Source of the DNA: Streptomyces sp. CB02261
GTDB taxonomy: Bacteria; Actinomycetota; Actinomycetes; Streptomycetales; Streptomycetaceae
Reading direction: 5' to 3'
Assembly (NCBI RefSeq): GCF_001905665.1
Contig: NZ_LIVX01000004.1
Coordinates: forward strand, 866,773-930,772
DNA: 64,000 nt
Shown in pieces: positions 43,198 through 53,000 of the stretch (position 1 is the stretch's first letter; every line of letters begins with the position of its first letter). Position numbers and translations under genes: made by a program. The notes below the pieces were generated by a model. It searched no databases. It was not told the DNA's origin and saw only the letters and a program-made list of their open reading frames with translations.

Positions 43198-44061
43198 TCA
43201 GGCCTGCGGCGCCGACGTTCTCGCATGGCGCGCGAGCTTGACCGCGGAAGCCAGCAGGATCGCGGCGAGGGCGGGGATGAGCACCCGGTCCGGGAACACG
43301 CCGAGCAGCAGTCCGCCCAGCACCGCCCCCGCCACCGAGCCCGCGATCATGACCAGGACGAAGCGGCGGTGGGCGCGCAGCACCGAGAAGCTGCCGTCGC
43401 GGCTGTAGCGGGCGAAGGCGACCAGCATCGTCGGCAGGGACACCACCAGCGAGAGGCTGCCCGCCGTCTTGATGTCCAGGCCGTACAGCAACACGATCGT
43501 CGGGATCAGCAGTTCGCCCCCGGCGACCCCCATGATCGCCGCGACCACCCCGATCCCGAAGCCGGCCACCACCCCACCGGGCACCTCGGCCCACGGCGGC
43601 AGCGACAGCCCGTCCTGGGTGGACAGATGCGTGACGACGAGGGCCGCGGCCATCAGCACCATCAGTCCGGCCAGCACCTTGTGCAGGGTGGAGCCGCGCA
43701 TCCGTACCGCCCACGTCGCCCCCGCCCAGGCCCCGAGAAGGCTCCCGGCGAGAAGGTTGACCACGACGGGCCAGTGCGCCACCACCTCGGAGGCGGAGAT
43801 CGACGGCAGTCGGGCGGGCAGCGCGACCATCACCACGACCAGGCTCACCGCCTTGTTCAGGATCACCGCGGAGAGCGCGGCGAACCCGAACAGGCCGATC
43901 AGCAGCGGCAGTCGGAACTCCGCGCCGCCCAGACCGATCATCCCGCCCAGCACGCCGATGACCGCCCCCGCGCCGAACACCAGAGGCGTCGAGCGCGTCG
44001 CGGGCGCCGGACGCGGCGGCGCTGTCGGGGGCGGAGCGGCGAGGTTCTGTTCGCTGGTCAT
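43198..44061 (-). CDS. TauE/SafE-family sulfite exporter-like permease
   Basis: A 287-residue membrane protein with seven to eight hydrophobic helices in two repeats, the layout of TauE/SafE proteins. Conserved Gly-rich turns are GVLGGMIGLGGAEFRLPLLIG and GVVAAIMGVAGGELLIPTIVL. The family exports sulfite, sulfoacetate or other small organic anions; the substrate here is unknown. The ATG at 44061 has GAGG upstream; a second in-frame ATG lies three codons further up. Confidence 0.88.
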   Translation of the reverse strand: MTSEQNLAAPPPTAPPRPAPATRSTPLVFGAGAVIGVLGGMIGLGGAEFRLPLLIGLFGFAALSAVILNKAVSLVVVMVALPARLPSISASEVVAHWPVVVNLLAGSLLGAWAGATWAVRMRGSTLHKVLAGLMVLMAAALVVTHLSTQDGLSLPPWAEVPGGVVAGFGIGVVAAIMGVAGGELLIPTIVLLYGLDIKTAGSLSLVVSLPTMLVAFARYSRDGSFSVLRAHRRFVLVMIAGSVAGAVLGGLLLGVFPDRVLIPALAAILLASAVKLARHARTSAPQA

Positions 44062-44288
44062 GGCGGGCATCCTCGCGCGTGGAGGTCGTCGGCAGCTACG
44101 GCGCAGGCCCACCTTCGGGCGAAGGAACCGGGTTCCCGCTCGCGTCTCGTCCTGATCTCCGAGGGCACCCGCCGCGGCAAGGGAAGCCCCCGGCATCACG
44201 CTGGGTGACTGATCGACATGCGCGTCGTAGTCACAGGTGCCACGGTGGTCATGTCCAACCCCCCCTTACTCACGAGGAGTGAGCAGCT

Positions 44289-44450
44289 GTGGCTAAGAAG
44301 ACTTCGCCGAAGGACCGGGCCAGCCGTCAGGCCAAGATGGCGCCGAAGGGCAACAAGCGCGTCGGCGGCGCCGACGAGGCGCGCCCGGCCCGCGCCCCCG
44401 AGCACCAGGCGGCAGAGCGCGAGACGCGGACGACCTACAGCGAAGGCTGA
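44289..44450 (+). CDS. 53-residue basic small protein
   Basis: A short gene with GTG start and AGGAG 9 nt upstream. The product begins VAKKTSPKDRASRQAKMAPKG, is Lys/Arg-rich in its first half and acidic/Thr-rich at the end. It lacks hydrophobic segments and is probably disordered. It lies alone between the TauE and PH-domain genes. No named family is recognised; the ribosome site and codon use support it. Confidence 0.6.
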   Translation: MAKKTSPKDRASRQAKMAPKGNKRVGGADEARPARAPEHQAAERETRTTYSEG

Positions 44451-44559
44451 TCACGTCCACAGTTCGCTTGAGGAGGCGCACCCGACGGCTGCCGGCGGGT
44501 GCGTCTCCTGCTGTCCCGGCCGCTTCCCGCCTCCGCCGGTGGTCTCCCGTCTGCCGACT

Positions 44560-44652
44560 CGTGGTCGGGCCGTCGCATCAGCCGCCGTACCGGCCCAGGG
44601 GAGTCGCCGTATCAGCCGCCCAGCCGCCGTACCAGCCCAAGGAGCCGCCGTG
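44560..44652 (+). repeat. Short CCGCCGTACC-type tandem repeat
   Basis: Three drifting copies of a roughly 20-nt unit containing GCCGCCGTACCRGCCCARGG occur. One frame reads PPYRPRG...PPYQPKE and stops, like the tail of a Pro/Tyr-rich membrane protein, but there is no gene body upstream. It may be a remnant or a chance low-complexity patch. Confidence 0.4.
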
Positions 44653-44672
44653 ACAGTCGCCGCTCGGGTCGA

Positions 44673-45047
44673 TCAGGTGTCCCGCACGTGGATGAGGGCC
44701 GCTCGTACGGTGGCCGCCGTCCCGTCGGGGATACGGTCGGACACGGCGACCCGGGCGTACGGAGCGGCCCCCGGTCGGAGGTCGACCCAGACGACCCCTC
44801 CCGTCCGGGGGCGCAGCGCGACGAAGTCCTCCGCGCCGGGCACGTTCCGTACGCCGAGGCAGAGCACATCCGGAATCCACAGCCCCCGGCCCGGCGACCC
44901 GCGCAGCGCCCGCCACCAGGAGGGGTCGGCCTCCACCCTCTCCACGGCCCGGAGGGGCAGGTGGATGTTGCCTCGGCGCGCGGCCGACTTCTCCCACCAC
45001 GACAGGCGGACGATCAACTCCTCCGCCGTGACCGCGATACGGGCCAT
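44673..45047 (-). CDS. PH-like-domain protein
   Basis: A 124-residue protein of alternating strands (RIAVTAEELIVRLSWWEKSAARRGNIHLPLRAVERVEADPSWW, then LGVRNVPGAEDFVALRPRTGGVVWVDLRP) with a C-terminal helix. This is the bacterial PH-like fold seen in actinobacterial proteins. No membrane helix or signal is present. The ATG at 45047 has AGGAGG at 9-nt spacing. Ligand or partner is unknown. Confidence 0.75.
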   Translation of the reverse strand: MARIAVTAEELIVRLSWWEKSAARRGNIHLPLRAVERVEADPSWWRALRGSPGRGLWIPDVLCLGVRNVPGAEDFVALRPRTGGVVWVDLRPGAAPYARVAVSDRIPDGTAATVRAALIHVRDT

Positions 45048-45440
45048 GGCCGATCCACCTCCTCACCCGGCATGCCGCCCTCCGGCGGAACGCCGGCGAC
45101 CGGACGGCGCGGTGAGGGCACCGGATCCGCGCCGCGGCACGACCGTCGGCGAGTGGACGTCTCCTGCTCGTCACGCTACTGCTCGGCGTCGTCGGCTTCC
45201 ACCGCGTCCCGCGCGGGTCGGAGCCGGGAGAGGTGTGCGAGCCGCCGGTCCGGGGCAGTGGCAGTGCGGCTCGCCGCGCCTGTGGCGGTGGGGAGCCCGT
45301 CGGCCGTCGGCAGGGAGCCGGTCCGGCGTCCGGGACCGTGGAACGGCCCTCGTGAGCCGCGTACCGGCGTCAGTAGGGTGGGAACACCTCCCCTACGCCA
45401 CCATGGCCGCTCCGGCGGTCTTGGAACGAAGGGAATCCGC
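45048..45440. other. 393-bp intergenic region
   Basis: It separates the minus-strand PH-like gene from the plus-strand ANTAR/DUF5133 gene and should hold both promoters. A minus-strand 88-codon frame is Arg/Pro-rich and not credible. No clear operator was found. Confidence 0.4.
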
Positions 45441-45956
45441 ATGGCGATGCCCGCGAATTTGCCTCAGGACCCCCCGATGACCGTCGAGCCCGTGGGGCTG
45501 CCGCCCCTCGCGCCGACGACGGCCGCGCGAGCGATCGGTGTGCTGATGGCGGCCACCCCGTGCACGGCACGCGACGCCAAGCGGATCCTGGCGGCCGCGG
45601 CCGACCTGGCCCAGATCAGCGTGCACGATCTGGCGGTCGTCGTGGTCGCGGGGACCGAGGGCACGCCCCCGCCCGGGCGCATCGAGCGGGCCCTGCGCCG
45701 TGCGGTCGAGGCGGCCCGGAGTTCGGCGGCTCCGGCGGATCCGTCGGTCGGGCTCGCACCGAACCGGGAGCGGACCGAGGAGGTCCTGACGCGGCTGCGT
45801 GGCTGCCGGGCCCGGCTCGCGGCAGCACCGGGGGACCCGGCGGCCGCCCGTGCCATGGACGACGCCGCCTACACGCTGTGCGTCCTGATGGGCCGGCCGA
45901 CGACCTATGAAGCCGTCCTGGCGGCGGAACGCCACCTCGGCCCCCGCGCCCTGTAG
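45441..45956 (+). CDS. ANTAR-like and DUF5133 domain protein
   Basis: A 171-residue protein joining two Streptomyces modules. Residues 25-72 (TAARAIGVLMAATPCTARDAKRILAAAADLAQISVHDLAVVVV) have the three-helix pattern of ANTAR RNA-binding domains, which act as antiterminators. Residues 110-165 (RCRARLAA... AMDDAAYTLCVLMGRPTTYEAVLAAERHL) match the DUF5133 tail. A GGGAA site precedes the ATG. It may be an RNA-binding regulator, but the key ANTAR surface residues cannot be checked by eye. Confidence 0.75.
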   Translation: MAMPANLPQDPPMTVEPVGLPPLAPTTAARAIGVLMAATPCTARDAKRILAAAADLAQISVHDLAVVVVAGTEGTPPPGRIERALRRAVEAARSSAAPADPSVGLAPNRERTEEVLTRLRGCRARLAAAPGDPAAARAMDDAAYTLCVLMGRPTTYEAVLAAERHLGPRAL

Positions 45957-45990
45957 CGCGGCCGGCCCGACGTGAGATCGGAGGAGTGCG

Positions 45991-46794
45991 GTGGTTCTGG
46001 TGGCAGCGGATGTGATCGGTGCGCCCTGCTGGCTGAGTCTCGCGGCGCGTGACCGGGAGGCGGCGGAGCGCTTCTACGGGGCGGTTCTCGGCTGGTCCTT
46101 CCGGGAGGGCAGCTTCGGCAGGGCCTACTCGGTGGCGGAGGTCGGCGGCGTACCGGTGGCGGGGATCGGGGCGATCGCCGGGGAGTTCGCCGTGCCCGTG
46201 GCCTGGACGCCGTACTTCGCCGTCGACGAGGCCGACGGAGCGGTCGGACGCGTACGGGAGCGAGGGGGCACGGTCGGGGTGGGACCCGTCTCGTTCCCGG
46301 CCGGTGGCAGAGCCGCCCTCGTGGCCGATCGAGAGGGCGCCGTCTTCGGTGTCTGGGACGGGGACGTACTGGCCGAATGGAGCGTCGGTGCGGACCGGTC
46401 GCCCGCCTGGATCGAACTCCACACGGCCGACGCGTTCGACGCCGCGCTCTTCTACGGCGAGGTGCTCGGGTGGGGCCGGGGCGAGAGCGACGGCGCCTGC
46501 GACACCTCGTACGAGGAGGACCAGGTCGTACTGCGACGACGAGGGCGCCCCGTGGCCCGCCTCAACAGCGGTCCGATCGAGCAGGCCGCGCCGAAACCGC
46601 AGTTCCGGCCGCGCTGGCTCGTCCATTTCAGGGTCCCCGACCTCGACGCGGCGGTCTCCCTGGCCCTGGCGCACGGGGGCAGCACGGTCACCGGTCCGGA
46701 CTGGGCGGTGACAGCCGGCCGGCAGACGACGCTCCGCGACCCCGACGGCGGGCTCTTCACCCTCGACCACGCGCCCACATCCGGCGCGGCCTGA
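45991..46794 (+). CDS. Two-domain VOC/glyoxalase-like protein
   Basis: A 267-residue protein built of two tandem VOC domains: residues 5-125 (CWLSLAARDREAAERFYGAVLGW) and 135-262 (IELHTADAFDAALFYGEVLGWG). Each carries the beta-alpha-beta-beta-beta pattern. The usual His/Glu ligands are partly replaced, so metal binding is uncertain. GGAGG lies before the GTG start. Such proteins are often called hydroxylase or glyoxalase-like in Streptomyces without proven activity. Confidence 0.87.
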   Translation: MVLVAADVIGAPCWLSLAARDREAAERFYGAVLGWSFREGSFGRAYSVAEVGGVPVAGIGAIAGEFAVPVAWTPYFAVDEADGAVGRVRERGGTVGVGPVSFPAGGRAALVADREGAVFGVWDGDVLAEWSVGADRSPAWIELHTADAFDAALFYGEVLGWGRGESDGACDTSYEEDQVVLRRRGRPVARLNSGPIEQAAPKPQFRPRWLVHFRVPDLDAAVSLALAHGGSTVTGPDWAVTAGRQTTLRDPDGGLFTLDHAPTSGAA

Positions 46795-46854
46795 CGGGCC
46801 GCCGACGCCACCGGCACGGACATGTCACCCGACACCGCCCCCGTACCGCGCACG

Positions 46855-47337
46855 TCAGGACGCCAGGCTCTCGCCGGCCGCTCCGGACAGGCGCTGCGCG
46901 GGGCCGGGGGCCATCTTCGCGGCCCAGCGCTTGTGCGCCTCCGGCTGGCAGACCACGCGGATCCGGTGCCGGACCACCGCAAGTTCACGTCCGTCGCCGT
47001 CGGTGAAGCGCCCCGTCAGCTCGTAGACCCCGCGGTGGGCCCTGCCCACCGGAAGCCGTTCCGGCGGCAGCCTGACCTCGTACGGACCGCCGGCCCGGAA
47101 ACCGCCGAGCACCGTCCGTACGGTCGCGAGCACGTGCCCCTCGCGGATACGGCTGTCCTCGAACGCCACACCCTCGATCTCGCGGCCGAGCCGGAAGGTG
47201 AGGCCGACGCTGATCACCGCGCCCTCGGGGATCTCGGGCATCACCGGCGCGTCGAGACCTCGCAGGGTCACCACGCGACGATCCGGCTCCTCCGTGTACA
47301 GGGAGATGTCCAGCAATGTGAAGTCCGTGTCGGTCAC
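46855..47337 (-). CDS. RhoGDI-like beta-sandwich protein
   Basis: A 160-residue cytoplasmic protein whose residues 5-130 follow the eukaryotic Rho GDP-dissociation inhibitor (RhoGDI) immunoglobulin-like domain almost strand by strand. Landmarks are IPEGAVISVGLTFRLGREIEG (38-56), VLGGF (76-80), the PxGxxxRGxY turn (96-105) and FTDGDG (111-116). The N-terminal regulatory arm that contacts the GTPase switch in RhoGDI is absent. In eukaryotes this domain buries the geranylgeranyl tail of Rho proteins. Here it may bind a prenyl or other lipid, but that is inference. The start is GTG. Confidence 0.72.
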   Translation of the reverse strand: MTDTDFTLLDISLYTEEPDRRVVTLRGLDAPVMPEIPEGAVISVGLTFRLGREIEGVAFEDSRIREGHVLATVRTVLGGFRAGGPYEVRLPPERLPVGRAHRGVYELTGRFTDGDGRELAVVRHRIRVVCQPEAHKRWAAKMAPGPAQRLSGAAGESLAS

Positions 47338-47591
47338 GACCGGTCACCGCCTTTCGGTACGGGACCGGCGTGCCGGACCCGACCGTGTCAGGAGGGCCTG
47401 CGCCGGGAGCGCCGGCGTACCGCCGACCGCTCCGGCGCTTCTCCACCTCGGTCCGTACGCCTTCCCCCACACCTCTCCGCCGTGCCACTGCCCCAGCGGC
47501 CGCGGAACATGCCCGACGTCCTCCCGGAGGGGTGGAACCGCCCCGACCGGGGTAGTCGCCCGCCGCGGGGGCCGGACGAGAGGAGGAGACC

Positions 47592-48692
47592 ATGAAGCTC
47601 CTGACCATGGGAGTCGAAGAGGAATTCGTCCTCGTCGACCAGGTCGGCCGCGCACCCGTAGGCCGTGCCCCGGACGTGATCGCCTCGGCCGCCCGAGTCG
47701 TCGGCGATCAGGTGCAGCCCGAGTTCTTCAACGCTCAGATCGAGACCATCTCCCGCCCCACGGCCTCGTCCCCGGACCTGCGCGACGAGCTGGTCCGGCT
47801 GCGTGCGGCGATCGGCGCGGCCGCCGACGCCGAGCGCTGTATGCCGGTCGCCAGCGGTACGACCGTGGTGCCGCCCGACCAGCCGCTGACCGTCACCGAC
47901 ACCGAGCGCTACCAACGGATGGCGTACCGTTTCGCCTCCAGCTTCAGCCCCGTCGACGGGCTCGTCTGCGGCTGCCACGTCCATGTGGGGACCCTCGACC
48001 GTGAACTCGCCCTGGCCGTCTCCCGCCGGATGGCGCCCTGGCTGCCCGTCCTCCAGGCGATCACGACGAACTCCCCCTTCGCCCGGCGGTGCGACACGGG
48101 CTTCGACAGCTGGCGGTCGGTCGAGTACGCGCGGTGGCCCACCGTCGGACCCGCTCCGGACCTGGACGAGGCCGCGTACCTCGCCCATGTGGCCGAGCTG
48201 GTGCGGACCGGAACCCTCCTCGACCGGCGCATGGTGTACTGGCACGCCCGGCCGTCCGAGCACGTGCCCACCCTGGAGATCCGCGTCGCCGACGCCAACG
48301 CCGACGTGGACACGGTCGTCATGGTCGCGGCCCTCGTGCGTGGCCTCGCCACGACCTTTCTGACCGACATGGACGAGGGCAGGCCCACGCCGCGCGTCCC
48401 CGTCCGGCGCCTCCTCCTGGCGCACGACCTCGCCGCCCGGAACGGCCTCTCCGGATACGGCATCGACCCGTGCACCGCCCGGGAGCGTCCCGTCGTCGAG
48501 CTCGTCGACCGACTGGTCGAGCGGGCGCGCCCGGCCCTGGACCTCGCCGGCGACACCGAGCAGGTCCTCCGCCAGTGGCGCCGCATCCGCGCCCACGGGG
48601 GCGGAGCGGCCCGGCAGCGGGCCGTGTACCGCAGGAACGGACGGTGCACCGAGGTCGTGGACGCCCTCGCGGCGCTGACGGCGGCGGCCTGA
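47592..48692 (+). CDS. YbdK-type carboxylate-amine ligase (glutamate-cysteine ligase 2 family)
   Basis: A 366-residue enzyme of the GCS2 family, which joins a carboxylate such as glutamate to an amine using ATP. The start MGVEEEFVLVD carries the metal-binding Glu residues, and DGLVCGCHVHVG, PTLEIRVADA and the C-terminal helical part follow. Streptomyces carry several; one (EgtA) makes gamma-glutamylcysteine for ergothioneine, but no egt genes are near. GAGGAGG lies before the ATG. A short intergenic stretch separates it from the MFS exporter gene facing it. Confidence 0.9.
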   Translation: MKLLTMGVEEEFVLVDQVGRAPVGRAPDVIASAARVVGDQVQPEFFNAQIETISRPTASSPDLRDELVRLRAAIGAAADAERCMPVASGTTVVPPDQPLTVTDTERYQRMAYRFASSFSPVDGLVCGCHVHVGTLDRELALAVSRRMAPWLPVLQAITTNSPFARRCDTGFDSWRSVEYARWPTVGPAPDLDEAAYLAHVAELVRTGTLLDRRMVYWHARPSEHVPTLEIRVADANADVDTVVMVAALVRGLATTFLTDMDEGRPTPRVPVRRLLLAHDLAARNGLSGYGIDPCTARERPVVELVDRLVERARPALDLAGDTEQVLRQWRRIRAHGGGAARQRAVYRRNGRCTEVVDALAALTAAA

Positions 48693-48800
48693 GGACGCGG
48701 CCCTCACGACGCCGGGCGTGTGACGTCCCCCGATGCCCGACGCCGCGCGCCCGGCCCGCGGCTCTCCGTGGCGCCGCCCTGACGCCGCCGCAGCCCTCCG

Positions 48801-50069
48801 CTACGCCGCCGCCCCCGTCCGGCCCGTCGGTTCCTCCGGGGTCCGGCCCAGTGCGCGGATGGCGGGGACGCTGAGCATCACGCCCATGCACACGATGCCT
48901 ACGACCGACGAGAACAGCAGCACCCGGTCCGCCCCGAAGGAGTCGGCCGCCGGGCCGGCCAGGGCCCGCCCCAGCGGGATGACCATGATGGAGCCGGCCA
49001 CGTCGTACGCCGAGACGCGGCTCAGGACGGCGAGCGGGATGTGGGACTGCACGCTCGTCGCCCACATCACCCCCCAGAAGGCGAACCCGCACCCTGCCAC
49101 GACCCCGGTCAGTGCCGTGACGGTGAAGGACCAACCGAGGGCGGGAGCAAGGGGGTTGAGCGTGAAGAAGAACATCGCGCAGGCCCCCGCGACGAGGGGG
49201 CGCCGCGGTCGGACCCGCATGCCGAGCAGGCCGCCGATGACCGTACCGGCGCCGTCGGCCGACGCGATCCAGCCGTATCCGGTGGCCCCGTGCTGTTCGG
49301 TGAGCAGCGCGGCGCCCAGCGGGAGGGCCGGGCCGAAGACGAAGAGGCCGTACACCGCCCAGACGGCGATGACTCCCCACAGCCAGCCGCGCGACCGGAA
49401 CTCGTGCCACCCCGTCGCCAGCCGGTGCCACATCGGGTCGTCGCTCTCGTCCCGGGCGGTGCCGAGGCTGCGCAGGGGCGCCAGGCCGAGCGCGCTGAGC
49501 GCGTACGCCGCCGCGATGACCACGAAGGAGCCCGCCACGTCCCAGTAGGCCACGAGGAGACCGGCCAGCCCGGGGCCCAGCAGCGTGCAGATCGCCTCGG
49601 AGACACGCAGGAGCGCGTTGGCCCGCTGGATGTCCTCGGCGACCTGGGGGACCAGGCTCGCCAGACCCGGCTGGAACATCGCGGTCGCCGCGCCGCTGAG
49701 CGCCAGCAACGCCATGATCTGCCACAGCCGGACGTCCGTGGCGATCAGGAGCACCGCCAGCGCGAGCATGGCCGCCATCCGCACCACGTCGGCGCCGACC
49801 ATCATGACCTGCGGCGTGAACCGGTCGGCGAGGACTCCGCCGAACAGGACGAGCAGCACGATCGGCGCCATCCACGCGGCCAGCGCGTACCCGACGCCCG
49901 CCGCGCCGTAGCCCGCACCGAGCACGGCCGTCGTGAGCGACACCATCAGCATGCCGTCGGCGAGGAGCGACGTGCTGCGGGCGGTGAAGAACAGCCGGAA
50001 GCGACTCGACCGCCAGGGGCTGGGAGGAGCGCCCTTCTCCCGCCGCGCGGTCACCTCATCCATCGTCAT
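48801..50069 (-). CDS. MFS exporter of the cryptic carrier-protein cluster
   Basis: A 422-residue major facilitator transporter with 12 hydrophobic helices (MVSLTTAVLGAGYGAAGVGYALAAW, LFGGVLADRF between helices 2 and 3). It belongs to the enterobactin-exporter-like MFS group. Its ATG lies one base after the stop of the 1064-residue condensation protein (TGA-C-ATG), so the two are translated together. It is therefore the best candidate for exporting the product of the locus and protecting the producer. Confidence 0.88.
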   Translation of the reverse strand: MTMDEVTARREKGAPPSPWRSSRFRLFFTARSTSLLADGMLMVSLTTAVLGAGYGAAGVGYALAAWMAPIVLLVLFGGVLADRFTPQVMMVGADVVRMAAMLALAVLLIATDVRLWQIMALLALSGAATAMFQPGLASLVPQVAEDIQRANALLRVSEAICTLLGPGLAGLLVAYWDVAGSFVVIAAAYALSALGLAPLRSLGTARDESDDPMWHRLATGWHEFRSRGWLWGVIAVWAVYGLFVFGPALPLGAALLTEQHGATGYGWIASADGAGTVIGGLLGMRVRPRRPLVAGACAMFFFTLNPLAPALGWSFTVTALTGVVAGCGFAFWGVMWATSVQSHIPLAVLSRVSAYDVAGSIMVIPLGRALAGPAADSFGADRVLLFSSVVGIVCMGVMLSVPAIRALGRTPEEPTGRTGAAA

Positions 50070-50070
50070 G

Positions 50071-53000
50071 TCACATCCGCCGGTTCCGGCCGGTCCCTTC
50101 CCTGAGAATCCGCTGCCGGAGCCACGCGCTGCTCCGGTCCGCCTCCACCGGCGGGTCCTGCACGATCACGTACCGGCGCGGGGCCAGTACGCCGGGGTGG
50201 CCGGGGAGCGCGTCCATCAGCGCGGTATGCGCGTCCTCCGGCGTCAGCGGGGTGCCGCCGGCGGCGATGTACGCGGTCAGGGCCGGACCATGGGCCGTGC
50301 TGTCCGGGCCCGCGTACGGTCCGCCGTCCGATCCCTCGTCGGTGCGGGGGTCGCCCTCCACGGTGACGTGGACGGGGAGCCCGCCCAGGGCCTTGCCGAG
50401 CGTCTCCGCCACGAGGGGCGGCGACGTCCAGGAGCCGTCCACCAGGCACCAGTCCGGGCCGCGCTCGACCTGCCGGACCCCCGTCACCTCGGTCAGCGAA
50501 GCGAGCGGTACGTCCTCGGTGGCGGCCGCCTCCAGAAGCCGTACGAGGCCGGTGAGGAAACCCTCCGCCTCGCCCGGCCCGAACAGGGCGGGGTCGGACC
50601 ACATCCCGAGGCGGATCGCGGGTTCGATCTCGTGGACGAAGGTCAGGATCCGGGTCGGCAGCACCTGCTCGGGGCCGCGGCCGAACTCCAGCTCCGGGGC
50701 TGCCGGGCCGCCCGGATCCGGTGTTCCCCCGGCCGTCGCGGACGCCGGCTCGCCGACCGTGGTGGGAAGGGCGCTGACGTCGTTGTACACCACGTCGCGC
50801 GCGAACACGCTGCCCCGCTCGTGGGTGACCCGCCCGATCATCTCCCACAGGGCGACCGCGTCGAACTGGCTGTGCCGATAGGCGTTGAGCGCCGCTCCCC
50901 ACGCCTTGCGGAGCAGTGCGTCGAAGGTCGGGACCCGGACGTCGAGCGCGAGCAGGGCGTCCTGGGACACGGTGTTCACCGACCGGGCGAGCCGGGGGTG
51001 GTAACGGTTGGAGGTGGGGACGGCGGCGACGCAGACCGTCTGGTCCGTCCGGTGCGCCACGAGCGCGCACCACGCGGTCAGCAGCACGGTGGACGGCAGC
51101 GCGCCGGTGCGCCGCGCCACGAGCGCCAGGGCCCGCCCGCCCCGCCGGGACCGGAGGGTGAGCTGCGGCGCCCGCACCTCGGTGCCCTCGGCGCCCGGCT
51201 CCGCGAACATGGCCTGGGGGCCGCCGCGGATGATCCGCTCCCAGTACCGCAGCGACGCCTCGGACTTCCGGAGCCCGGCCGGGGACGCCTCCTCAAGGGC
51301 CAGGTCGATCGGGCTGAGGGACGTCAGCGGCGGCAGCGCGTCACCGGCGAGCAGGGCCGGCCACTCCTCCTTCAGTACGGCGAGCGCGCTGACGTCGGTC
51401 ACGGCGTGGCTCGCGGCGAGGGCCACGAACACGGGCGCGCCGGACCGGGCGACGAGCAGGAGACGCAGGGGGAAGTCCCGGTCGAGCCGGAACCGCTCGA
51501 CGCGGGCCTCGCGGGCCAGCGACTCGGCGTATCCGGCGGCGTCCCGGGGGAGTTCCTGGTGGTCGAGGACGGTGACGGTGAACTCGCCCGCCGAAGCGAC
51601 GACCTGCTCGCGGGGCGCGCCGCCCGACACGGGCTCGCTCGGCGGGCCGCCCGCCGCCTGTTCGCCGGGCGCGCCGTCTGCCGCCTGCTCGCCCGGTGCG
51701 CCGCCCGGCACGTGCGCGCGTCCCGGCGCGTGCGGGAACGTCGTACGCAGGGCCTCGTGGCGTACCACCAGGGCGCGCAGGGCGTCGATCACCGACTCCG
51801 TCCGGGTGCCCGCGGGGACCGGCCACACATCGTGGATGTTGATGTGCTCGGGCTCGTCCCGCAGCATGCAGCGGATCATGTTGGCCTGCCCCATCGTGAC
51901 CGGGCCCCGGCGCTCCGTACCGCCCGTGTACGCGACGGTGACGGTGCGTTCGGACGTCGGGTACGTGAAGCGCGAGGACGCGCGGCTCGCGCGGGTCAGC
52001 GCCTCCCAGGCGTCGGTGAGGAGGGCGAAGTCCTCCATGTCCTGCCGCGCCTCGTCGATCAGGTGGTCGCGGCGGGCGGCGAGGAGGTCCGCCGCCGTGG
52101 CGTAGCGGCCGCCCAGGGCGCGGTACGAGCGGTCGAGGACGTCGAGCCGTCCGGCGTTCTCCGCCCGGTCCACCCGGGTGCTGTCCCGCGCGAACCCGGC
52201 GACGGCGGACGGGCGGACATGGCCCTCGGCGTCGAGCAGGGAGTCACCGGCCTCCTTCAGCCGGGCGTACACGGCGTGGAGGTGCGGGGAGGCGAGGAGG
52301 AACTTGGCGAACCGCTCCTGGTACGCGAGGAAACCCGCGTCGGAACGGCGTTCCGCAGTATGGAAGTTGACGATGTGCCGGTTGTGGAGGACTCCGGGCA
52401 GTCCCGCGTCGTGGACCAGGTGGATCAGGAAGTAGTCGCTGCCGATGGTGTCGGTGGCGGGCGGCAGCGGGACGCGGCCGTAGACCTCGCGGTCGAGGGC
52501 GATGTTGCACATGTCCACGCGTGTCGGGCTGACGTGGGTGAGGGTGGTGCGGTCGCCGGTGAACGCGCCGGTGCCGGCGCCCCGGAAGGCTTCGTCGATG
52601 AGGTTCCCGCGCCAGATCTCCGGATATCCGGCGGGGATCGACAGGCCCACGACGTCCTCGTAGACGGCGGGGTCGAGCCGCCGGATCTCCGCCACGTCCA
52701 CGGACATCTCGCCGACGAAGGAGCCGCCGACCAGGGACACCGGCCGGTCCGTGTGCGCCGGGTCGAGCCTGCTCCGGGACACCAGACCGGCGACGTCGGC
52801 GGCGCGCCGCCCCAGCGCCGTGAGCTCGTGGTGGAGGGGGAAGACCGGCTCGCCGTCCAGGTACTGGTAGCGGCTGTCCGAGTCCCTGCGGTGCACCGAC
52901 GTGCACCCGAGCGCTTCCGCGACGAGGAAGGCGCGGTTGGCGCAGGCCCCGTAGGAGACACCCGCCGGCAGCATCAGGTCGAGCACCCGGTCCGGGGGTC

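Noticed and set aside
44499..45440. Upstream extension of the ANTAR/DUF5133 frame
   Set aside because: The added residues are Arg/Ser-rich shadow sequence crossing the opposite-strand PH-like gene; the ribosome site supports the start at 45441.
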